A stretch of DNA of 44,126 bases from an uncultured Prevotella sp. (GTDB lineage Bacteria; Bacteroidota; Bacteroidia; Bacteroidales; Bacteroidaceae), in assembly GCA_905198745.1 (NCBI GenBank), contig CAJKDU010000021.1:1-44126 (forward strand). Direction: 5' to 3'. The position numbers and the translations under genes were made by a program. Shown in pieces: positions 35,588 to 42,351 of the stretch (within the stretch, counting starts at the first letter, position 1; every line of letters begins with the position of its first letter). The notes under the pieces are model-generated. The model was not told the origin of the DNA, did no database searches, and saw only the letters and a list, made by a program, of their open reading frames with translations.

Positions 35588-36479
35588 GATAATACTTCTA
35601 ATTATCCTGATAGGAGTCTTTGCTATAAAAGTCAATGGCAAAGCGCAAAACGAAGCTGTTTCCGTTCAAGAAAAAATCATAAACAAGGAAGCAGAAGATG
35701 ATAATTTCATCCATGCATACCTGTTGTTGATTAGCGAAGGTAAGCCTTGGTACTCAACCTGTGGACATGCTGCCATTCGGTTAGTCTGTCCGTCCAAAAG
35801 TTTGGACTATTGCTTTACTTTTGAGATGGACATGCAAGAAAGTTCCTATCTGGATGTAGTGAAAAGAAAGGCAAAAGGAGGTTTCACATCCGTTCCATCC
35901 ACCACATACATCAAGGAATATCAAAAAGAAGGCAGAGGTATTACTTCATACGAATTGAATCTACGCCCAAAAGAAAAGCAAAATCTTTGGAAAGTACTCG
36001 ACAAAGAGTGTACAAAAGGTGCGACTTGGACATTTGACATTACGACGGTAAACTGCCTATCCATGTCATTATATGCGATCAATAAAGCAGTAGAACCAGC
36101 AGAAATCAAGTTCAAGAAACTACCTCGAGTTGTCTATGATACGTTAGATGAATGGATCGACTATAATACCTATCAGTCTCCTTGGGTTAGAATAGGCATA
36201 CATATCATTCTCTACGGCGTTGAAGACAAGCAAACAAGGCCTGAAGACTTGCTTACTCCTGAGATGATGAAGGCCGTGATGCCTCATACCATTATCTCCG
36301 AGGAAAACGGGACATACAGGCCATTTGCTAAAAACAATCCGCAAAGCCTTACAAGACAAATCTACAAGAACAGTCCTTGTTGGCTAACGCCCTTCAAAGT
36401 CTTAATGTTAGGCATATTTATATGTGCATTAATTATAATATTTACGATATTTAAAAATAAAAAGAGAGAAATCATTTAG
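35577..36479 (+). CDS. DUF4105 (Lnb N-terminal-like) permuted papain-fold protein
   Basis: A 300-residue envelope protein with an N-terminal signal or anchor (residues 1-20) and a C-terminal membrane helix (about 272-292, VLMLGIFICALIIIFTIF) followed by KNKKREII. The domain between carries the two landmarks of the DUF4105 family, now linked to the periplasmic domain of the lipoprotein N-acyltransferase Lnb: a His in TCGHAAIRLVC and a Cys in FDITTVNCLSMSLYAIN, the presumed catalytic pair of a permuted NlpC/P60-like papain fold. Full Lnb proteins have several C-terminal membrane helices; here only one is seen, so it is a short form. Acyl transfer, peptidase and amidase activity are all possible. 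It is in the SusCD operon. Confidence 0.75.
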   Translation: MRSKIILLIILIGVFAIKVNGKAQNEAVSVQEKIINKEAEDDNFIHAYLLLISEGKPWYSTCGHAAIRLVCPSKSLDYCFTFEMDMQESSYLDVVKRKAKGGFTSVPSTTYIKEYQKEGRGITSYELNLRPKEKQNLWKVLDKECTKGATWTFDITTVNCLSMSLYAINKAVEPAEIKFKKLPRVVYDTLDEWIDYNTYQSPWVRIGIHIILYGVEDKQTRPEDLLTPEMMKAVMPHTIISEENGTYRPFAKNNPQSLTRQIYKNSPCWLTPFKVLMLGIFICALIIIFTIFKNKKREII

Positions 36480-36503
36480 TATAATCAACTAAAAAAGTTT
36501 ATT

Positions 36504-37907
36504 ATGAAAAGAGAAATTACATCATTAAAGAGTTTTTCAAGACAGGTATTAGTACTCTTCGCATTGATACTTTTACCTCTATCATTACACGCCGGTGAGG
36601 AATCATGGTTTTGTTTCTATGGTAACCTACAAGCCTATCCCTCAGGAGCCGGTAAAGTGTACGCTGAGGTTGATAGTACTTGTGCGACAAACGATGCATT
36701 AGGTAATCCATTTTCTGACTTTTCAACACCAGCAGAAAGTGTAGACATCGAATTTGTACAAAACACCCCGAGCGCGAATGGTGTAGCTACTGCCGGGTAT
36801 TCTGCCATTGCTGTTCCGAACGACGGATGGATTTTTGCAGGATTTTCAGGTTCCAAAAGAAATGGCGATAATGAATTTGTTTTAGCTGACAGTATTCAAA
36901 AATATAGCACTAAAGCAACATTGTATATACCAAGTTACACAAGTGATAAAGACTCAACAACAGCCCTTAGTTTGTTACCTCTTTCAGCCGATACAGTGCA
37001 CTATGCATTGTTCACACACATCGCACCACGCGTAGCCCCTGGACAGGATGTAATCGGCAAGGTTACTTCTTCAAAAATATGCAACAACATCGGAGATGAC
37101 GTAACGCTTACGGCTATTCCAACCAATACAAAAACAACCAAGTTTGCATATTGGATCAACAAGATGACAAAAGAAAAAAGCACTGATAATCCTCTGGTTA
37201 TCAAAAATATTAATAGTTGCGCATACTACGAAGCACATTTTGATTGCGACTCAATGCTGACTGTGGAATTCCCCGAGAACGGAGGATACAAGTTAGTTTA
37301 CTACGATAAGGGTTACGTTATTCCATTGGATTCTGTACGCGAACAGATTTTCCAATTTATGAATGATCCTTATTGGGGTACAACAAATTACCTGAAGCAA
37401 AGTACAGACAAAACCACATTCTACCAGGAACCAAGCGGAGGTTATTCTCAATTGTATCCGAATGAACCAAGAATACTCTATGGTAGAGGAACCGTATACT
37501 TTGTTGAAGATCCTAAAATTGGAGTTGACAACTATAGCTACAACGAATTGAAATGGAGCGGTGACAAAGGTGTAAACATTGATACTTTAACAGTAAAGGC
37601 AAAATATTATTCAATAGATATTGAAAACAGACAGTTTAAGAAATTGAAGGAAGGCACTTTCCTTGAGCCCAAAACAGCTTACTTTGCATTGCCCGAAGAA
37701 AGTTACACTGCATTTGAAGGAGTAACAGAAGCTCCTGAAATTATCTATTGGTATGATCCGACAACAACAGGTATTTCAGAAGTCAAAGCAGAAAAGAAAA
37801 ACGAAACAAAATCGGGAATCTACAACATCAAGGGACAACGCCTTAATAAAGCGACAGTACCCGGATTGTATATAATAAATGGCAAAAAGGTTTATAAACT
37901 GAAATAG
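36504..37907 (+). CDS. Secreted protein of unknown function with C-terminal sorting-like tail
   Basis: This 467-residue protein has a signal peptide (QVLVLFALILLPLSLHA, cleavage near residue 30). I do not recognise its main body: residues about 31-410 are beta-rich, with a module around KFAYWINKMTKEKSTDNPLV that resembles the repeats following 'FxxWxxN' patterns in InlB-type/Listeria-Bacteroides domains. The last 45 residues (ISEVKAEKKNETKSG, then IYNIKGQRLNKATVPGLYII) form the short 'GIYNxxGQR' tail common on secreted Prevotella proteins and similar to type IX secretion sorting domains. AT-rich like the preceding five genes, and the last gene of that AT-rich stretch. Cargo, adhesin or binding protein are all possible. 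Confidence 0.75.
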   Translation: MKREITSLKSFSRQVLVLFALILLPLSLHAGEESWFCFYGNLQAYPSGAGKVYAEVDSTCATNDALGNPFSDFSTPAESVDIEFVQNTPSANGVATAGYSAIAVPNDGWIFAGFSGSKRNGDNEFVLADSIQKYSTKATLYIPSYTSDKDSTTALSLLPLSADTVHYALFTHIAPRVAPGQDVIGKVTSSKICNNIGDDVTLTAIPTNTKTTKFAYWINKMTKEKSTDNPLVIKNINSCAYYEAHFDCDSMLTVEFPENGGYKLVYYDKGYVIPLDSVREQIFQFMNDPYWGTTNYLKQSTDKTTFYQEPSGGYSQLYPNEPRILYGRGTVYFVEDPKIGVDNYSYNELKWSGDKGVNIDTLTVKAKYYSIDIENRQFKKLKEGTFLEPKTAYFALPEESYTAFEGVTEAPEIIYWYDPTTTGISEVKAEKKNETKSGIYNIKGQRLNKATVPGLYIINGKKVYKLK

Positions 37908-37917
37908 ACATCTCAAC

Positions 37918-38937
37918 ATGAGAAAAGCTCTCTTATCTCTCACTCTCTGCTTGGGCAGCCTCATCGCAGGCGCCCAAGACAGAGGGTTTATTGTTAGAGG
38001 ACAGGTGGATTTGCCTGACGGGTATACAGTGTGTATTTGCTGCCATACAGACTCCTGTTATTCAAAGGAAGTGGCTCATGGGACCATCAAGGACGGGAAG
38101 TTTGTGCTGACGGGAAAACTGACGCATGCCTTTCCTGGCACACTGATGACCAACAACCTGGACCTAGTCAACAAGTACCATTGGCCCAACGACTCCATAC
38201 GCTGGACCTATACGGACATATTCCTTTCCAATGACGACATCACGGTAGACAGAGATTTGAATGTGATGGGCAGTGATGTGCAAAGAGACTTCAATGCTTA
38301 TCAGAACATGAAGGGGGGAAACAAGGATTGGACATTCATCAATGCCTATCCTCAGTCTGTCATCTCTATCTATCTCGCCAACAACATGCTCAAGCGAGGC
38401 TACAACCTCACAGCTGAACAGGTGAGCACTCTTGAGGAGGAAATCAACAAGGCACAGCCCAACGACCCGTTGAGAATGGAAGAATTCAAACAGCGTATTG
38501 CTTACGCCAAAAAGACTACCAAAGGCGGTGAACTCGTTGACTTGGAACTAAAAGACACCAAGGGCAAGGTGAAAAGCCTGATGAAAGTTCTTCCGAAGAA
38601 CAAGTTTGTGCTCGTGGACTTCTGGGCATCCTGGTGCGGCATCTGCATTGGCGCTATGCCTGAAATAAAGCAGATTGCTGAGGAATACCCACAGAAATTG
38701 GCAATCATTGCCGTGTCCATAGACAAAAAGGAAGAGGCTTGGCGAAAAGCCATGGAGAAGAATCCGGAACCCTGGCCACAATACATCACTACAGAAAAAG
38801 GGTATCAAGACCTATTTCACAAGTATCAAGTGGGCGAAGGTGTGCCTTATTACCTGATGATAACGCCGGACGGCAAGGTGCTCAACTCGCCCTCACATCC
38901 TGAAGCCGTAAGGGAAATCATGGAGAAATACCAATAG
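37918..38937 (+). CDS. TlpA-like thioredoxin-fold protein with N-terminal DUF4369-like domain (CGIC)
   Basis: A 339-residue exported protein: signal peptide to about residue 19 (SLIAGAQ), a beta-rich DUF4369-type N-terminal domain (about 25-190), then a thioredoxin fold from about 200 to the end. The active site is WASWCGICIGAMPEI, that is C-G-I-C, and the cis-proline lies in GEGVPYYLMITPDG. Such proteins act in the periplasm as disulfide reductases or carriers. GC content returns to the core level in this gene, right after the AT-rich block. It is the first of three tandem paralogous genes. Confidence 0.9.
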   Translation: MRKALLSLTLCLGSLIAGAQDRGFIVRGQVDLPDGYTVCICCHTDSCYSKEVAHGTIKDGKFVLTGKLTHAFPGTLMTNNLDLVNKYHWPNDSIRWTYTDIFLSNDDITVDRDLNVMGSDVQRDFNAYQNMKGGNKDWTFINAYPQSVISIYLANNMLKRGYNLTAEQVSTLEEEINKAQPNDPLRMEEFKQRIAYAKKTTKGGELVDLELKDTKGKVKSLMKVLPKNKFVLVDFWASWCGICIGAMPEIKQIAEEYPQKLAIIAVSIDKKEEAWRKAMEKNPEPWPQYITTEKGYQDLFHKYQVGEGVPYYLMITPDGKVLNSPSHPEAVREIMEKYQ

Positions 38938-38970
38938 CACATATTTAAAAACAAATAAAAACAACAAGAA

Positions 38971-40092
38971 ATGAAAAAGCTAATTTTATCACTTATTGCC
39001 ATGGCGTCAATGATGAGTATGGCTACAGCAGGCAACGGCTACCACATTACGTGTACTTCTGAAGGCTTGGAAGACGGTGACACCGTTTATCTCTGCTCCG
39101 TGCAGGGGTATTTCAGTTTGGTGCACGAGGATACAGCCTATGTAAAAAACAACAAGTTTGAATTCAAGGGAGATTTCGACGGCCTGACAGACCGCTACAT
39201 TCTTCCGATGCACCAAGGTAAGCCTGGTGACTTGACAGAAATCATGCTCGAAAACGCAGACATAGACGTTCAAATCTTCAAGAGCGAGGAAGGCAAGCCC
39301 CAAAAGCAAGCCATTGTCAAAGGGGGACCTGCCAGCCAGCAATATAATAATGATTATAAAAAGGGCTATAAGCTGTATGAAGACCAAATTGCAGGTCCTT
39401 GGCACATCGTGATGGACAGCACTTCGACCAAGGAGGCCAAAGACAAGGCTCAGGCAGTGGTCGATTCCATCTCTAAGTTGAGAGATGCCTACACCAAGAA
39501 ATACATTGTTGACCACATTCCGTCGGCCGTGAGCGACATGCTTTTCGACTACAACCTAGACAAGTTCAGCAAAGAGGAACAAGAATCGGTGCTGAAGAAA
39601 ATGGGCGAAGGACACCACTATTATTACTACACCAAAATCATGAAGGAGCGGGAGGCTGAAGCCAAAGTTGCCGTAGGACAGAAATACACTGACCTCGCCA
39701 TGCCAGATCCAAACGGCAAAACCATGAAACTCTCCGACTACATCGGCAAGAGCAAATATGTGCTCGTGGACTTCTGGGCCTCTTGGTGCGGACCCTGCTG
39801 CATGGAAATGCCCAACGTGGTGAAAGCCTACAACACATATCATCAGAAAGGATTTGACGTAATCGGTGTGTCATTCGACAACAACAAGGAGGCTTGGAAG
39901 AAAGCCATCACCCGCCTGCAGATGCCTTGGCACCACATGAGCGACCTCAAGGGATGGGGTTGCGCCGCTTCTGCAGCCTACAACATCAAGGGTATCCCTG
40001 CCAACATCCTGGTTGACAAGAATGGTAAAATCGTCGGCAAGAACCTTCGCGGCGAAGACTTGCAGAACAAACTCGCAGAACTCTTCAAATAA
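38971..40092 (+). CDS. TlpA-like disulfide reductase with DUF4369 (CGPC)
   Basis: This 373-residue exported protein (signal peptide ending SMATAG) has a DUF4369 domain (about 25-120), a helical linker (about 130-230) and a thioredoxin domain (about 235-373). The active site WASWCGPCCMEMPNV is the standard C-G-P-C of thioredoxins plus a third Cys directly after, and the cis-proline is in IKGIPANILVDKNG. It has the most conventional redox site of the three tandem paralogues. The gap to the preceding gene is 33 bases and to the next nine. A periplasmic reductase is expected; the partner is unknown. Confidence 0.93.
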   Translation: MKKLILSLIAMASMMSMATAGNGYHITCTSEGLEDGDTVYLCSVQGYFSLVHEDTAYVKNNKFEFKGDFDGLTDRYILPMHQGKPGDLTEIMLENADIDVQIFKSEEGKPQKQAIVKGGPASQQYNNDYKKGYKLYEDQIAGPWHIVMDSTSTKEAKDKAQAVVDSISKLRDAYTKKYIVDHIPSAVSDMLFDYNLDKFSKEEQESVLKKMGEGHHYYYYTKIMKEREAEAKVAVGQKYTDLAMPDPNGKTMKLSDYIGKSKYVLVDFWASWCGPCCMEMPNVVKAYNTYHQKGFDVIGVSFDNNKEAWKKAITRLQMPWHHMSDLKGWGCAASAAYNIKGIPANILVDKNGKIVGKNLRGEDLQNKLAELFK

Positions 40093-40101
40093 AACAAGAC
40101 G

Positions 40102-41454
40102 ATGAAAAAGACTTTATTAACGCTGCTTGCCGCTCTGCCTTTGGCTGCATCGGCACAGGTGCTCCGCATTGAAATACCCGACACGACCCTGCAAAACGGT
40201 GCCAACCTATGGGTAGGATACACCTATGCCCCACTTAAATTCGACAAAAAGGGCGTATTTGAGATGGACGGAAAAGACTTGAAGAACAAGGGAATGGCTG
40301 CTGTCATGCTGAAAGACTACAGTTTCTACCGCGTAGTGCTTGAACCGGGCAAACGCCAGAACTTGAAGATAACTACGAAGAACGGCAAGAAAACCGTGAA
40401 ATATTCCGGCGACAATGTGGCGATGGCTGAGTTCATGAACAAGTTTGAGGATTTCAGTCCTGCACGCAACTGGGACATGGAACAAAAGCAAAAGAAGAAA
40501 GACACCATCAGCTTTGCCGATGCCTTCAAGAAACTGGACGCTGACCATGAAGTGCTCACCAAGATGGTGGGCAAGATCAAGGATGCTGACGACCAAAAGA
40601 CTTGCAGCAAGTCATTGTTGATGAAATATCTCATGAACAAGATTGCCTTGCAAAAGGACTACGTCAAGGCACACAAGCTGAACGCAAAGACCGACCCGAA
40701 GCTGAAAGCATTGATGGGCGAGATACAGCCAAACGACTCCGACTATGCCAGCTATGGGTTGGTGACTTCTCTCGTGGAATATAACCTGCCCAAAAACGAA
40801 AGCGACTACAAGGACGTGACAGAATACGGCATTGACTACCTCAACAGCATTGACAAAACCGTAAGCGAGAAGAAGCAGAAGGCAGCAATGCTTGAAGGTT
40901 TCGTGGGAAGGGTAATCGACGCTGACGGAATGGACGTGGAAAAGTTCTGGACTCGTGCCAACGAGTTGTGCGACAAGGCATCACTTGCCAAATACCAGTT
41001 TATCGTGGACTCAAGGAAAAGTACCAAGAGTGGCATGAAGTGCCCGGACGCCGAGTTCTGCGATGCTGACGGCAAGGTGCATCATCTGTCGGAATTCTTC
41101 GGCAAGGTGCTCTATATCGACCTTTGGGCCACCTGGTGCATGCCCTGTTGCATGGAGATACCATACATGGAGAAGATGGTGGAACACTACAAGGACAACG
41201 ACAAAATTCAGTTTATCAGCATCAGTCTTGACCAAGACCGCAATGCATGGCTGAAGAAAATCAAGAAGGACAAACCTGCCTGGCCGCAGTTCAACGCCAA
41301 CAAAGAGCAGGACATAGCCCTGTCCAAGCAGTGGGGCATCTCTGGCATTCCCCGTTTCCTCATCATCAATGCCGACGGAACCATCAACAATGCCAATGCT
41401 TTCCGCCCGAGCAACGAGAACTTCATCAAGAACATAGATGCCATACTGAAATAA
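40102..41454 (+). CDS. TlpA-like thioredoxin-fold protein, long N-terminal domain (CMPC)
   Basis: A 450-residue exported protein (signal peptide ending LAASAQ) with a long N-terminal part (about 20-300, DUF4369-like start, then a helical stretch rich in Lys/Asp) and a C-terminal thioredoxin domain. The active site reads WATWCMPCCMEIPYM, that is C-M-P-C plus an adjacent third Cys, with cis-proline in ISGIPRFLIINADG. A Met in the CxxC pair should change the redox potential relative to CGPC. It is the last gene of the SusCD operon, and its final 29 bases overlap the end of the ECF sigma gene on the other strand. Confidence 0.92.
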   Translation: MKKTLLTLLAALPLAASAQVLRIEIPDTTLQNGANLWVGYTYAPLKFDKKGVFEMDGKDLKNKGMAAVMLKDYSFYRVVLEPGKRQNLKITTKNGKKTVKYSGDNVAMAEFMNKFEDFSPARNWDMEQKQKKKDTISFADAFKKLDADHEVLTKMVGKIKDADDQKTCSKSLLMKYLMNKIALQKDYVKAHKLNAKTDPKLKALMGEIQPNDSDYASYGLVTSLVEYNLPKNESDYKDVTEYGIDYLNSIDKTVSEKKQKAAMLEGFVGRVIDADGMDVEKFWTRANELCDKASLAKYQFIVDSRKSTKSGMKCPDAEFCDADGKVHHLSEFFGKVLYIDLWATWCMPCCMEIPYMEKMVEHYKDNDKIQFISISLDQDRNAWLKKIKKDKPAWPQFNANKEQDIALSKQWGISGIPRFLIINADGTINNANAFRPSNENFIKNIDAILK

Positions 41455-41995
41455 GCAAAGACAGCAAAGCATCTGAATGACGGATGTTTTCCCTCAACAA
41501 GCGGAACACTTTGAGCATGTGCTTGTGAACCATATTCTCACTCATGCCGAGGTGTTCCGCTGTTTTCTTATAGGAAAACTTCCTGTAATAGACACACCGC
41601 AACACACTTTGGCTGGGTTCAGGCAAAGCCAAGACGGCCTCATGAAGTTGGGTAATACGCCTTTCATACTCCATCACTCTCTCGTCCGTCATCAGCGGGG
41701 CCGTTGCACGCAGCAAGTCGGCATAATGTTCTGAAGCTTGGGTATGGCGCAGACTGTCAAGGCAACGGTTGCGCACAGTGGTGTAGAAAAAAGCCCCGGT
41801 AGGATTGGAGAAACGCCCTGCATCCTCCTGCCAGTCTTCCCATATCATTTGAAATACATCGGCAACAATATCCTTCGACTCGTCCTCGTTGCCGAGAAAT
41901 GTCTGCGCATAGAGATACAACTTACGGTAGAACTTCTTGTACAGAAGTTCCATCCGTGCCATATCCTCCCTATATTTTTCGATATCCTCAGACAT
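41426..41995 (-). CDS. ECF-type RNA polymerase sigma factor
   Basis: A 189-residue extracytoplasmic-function sigma factor. Region 2 (about residues 20-85) contains KLYLYAQTFLGNEDESKDIV and DVFQMIWEDW. Region 4 (about 118-170) has LPEPSQSVLRCVYYRKFSYK and TAEHLGMSENMVHKHMLKVF, a helix-turn-helix for the -35 box. It is of the FecI-like Bacteroidetes group usually encoded directly before a FecR gene. Here it lies at the far end of the block, in reverse orientation, convergent with the third thioredoxin gene, and has its own housekeeping-type promoter. It is the only ECF sigma in the window and so the best candidate partner of the FecR-like protein 13 kb away. The C-terminal tail (ALLSLLISVWHLCS) is unusually hydrophobic. 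Confidence 0.92.
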   Translation of the reverse strand: MSEDIEKYREDMARMELLYKKFYRKLYLYAQTFLGNEDESKDIVADVFQMIWEDWQEDAGRFSNPTGAFFYTTVRNRCLDSLRHTQASEHYADLLRATAPLMTDERVMEYERRITQLHEAVLALPEPSQSVLRCVYYRKFSYKKTAEHLGMSENMVHKHMLKVFRLLRENIRHSDALLSLLISVWHLCS

Positions 41996-42018
41996 TTCCT
42001 TGTTTCTCTCTACGTTTG

Positions 42019-42050
42019 CAAAATTAAGAAAATAGTTTTAATATTGCAAA
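42019..42050 (-). promoter_or_regulatory. Promoter of the ECF sigma gene
   Basis: On the minus strand TTTG (42050-42047) and TAATTTTG (42026-42019) are 20 bases apart, a full Bacteroidales housekeeping consensus. The sigma gene is therefore probably made constitutively and controlled at the protein level. Confidence 0.68.
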
Positions 42051-42139
42051 ACATGCGACCATTTCTACACAACATATTGGTTAACATATGTTTAAGAATG
42101 ACTATTTAGCTTATTTTTTGTTAGTTTTCTGACAGGTTA

Positions 42140-42171
42140 TTTGGTTGAGAGACAAATATAAAGTACATTTG
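42140..42171 (+). promoter_or_regulatory. Promoter of the second GH28 gene or its leader RNA
   Basis: TTTG (42140-42143) and TACATTTG (42164-42171) are 20 bases apart. The start site near 42178 lies about 175 bases before the GH28 ATG, leaving a long leader. Confidence 0.75.
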
Positions 42172-42177
42172 CAACAC

Positions 42178-42309
42178 AAAGCGAAAGCAATTTAAAAACG
42201 ACATATTGCGAAACCATTCTACTGAGTAGCTGATTTTGTTGTCGGCTCTCGGTGATCCCCCTCCTCCTTTCATTGCCCGGTTCTCGCAAGAGGCCGGGTT
42301 TCTTTTTAG
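42178..42309 (+). ncRNA. Structured leader or small RNA ending in an intrinsic terminator
   Basis: Between the promoter and the GH28 ATG lies a hairpin at 42275-42298: CCCGG (42276-42280) pairs with CCGGG (42294-42298), and CTC with GAG, closing a GCAA tetraloop of the GNRA type. A T run follows (42299-42307). This is a terminator inside the 5' leader, which predicts an RNA of about 130 bases. CGGCTCT at 42243-42249 can pair imperfectly with AGAGGCCG in the right arm, a possible antiterminator. No known riboswitch family is recognised. It may be an attenuator for the polygalacturonase gene or an independent small RNA. Confidence 0.5.
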
Positions 42310-42351
42310 TCAATAGGATTAACTTTATACTAAAACAAAAAACTTATCAAG

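Noticed and set aside
42178..42309. Known riboswitch or SRP RNA in the GH28 leader
   Set aside because: I could not match it to any riboswitch core or to the SRP domain IV motif; only the promoter and terminator are supported.
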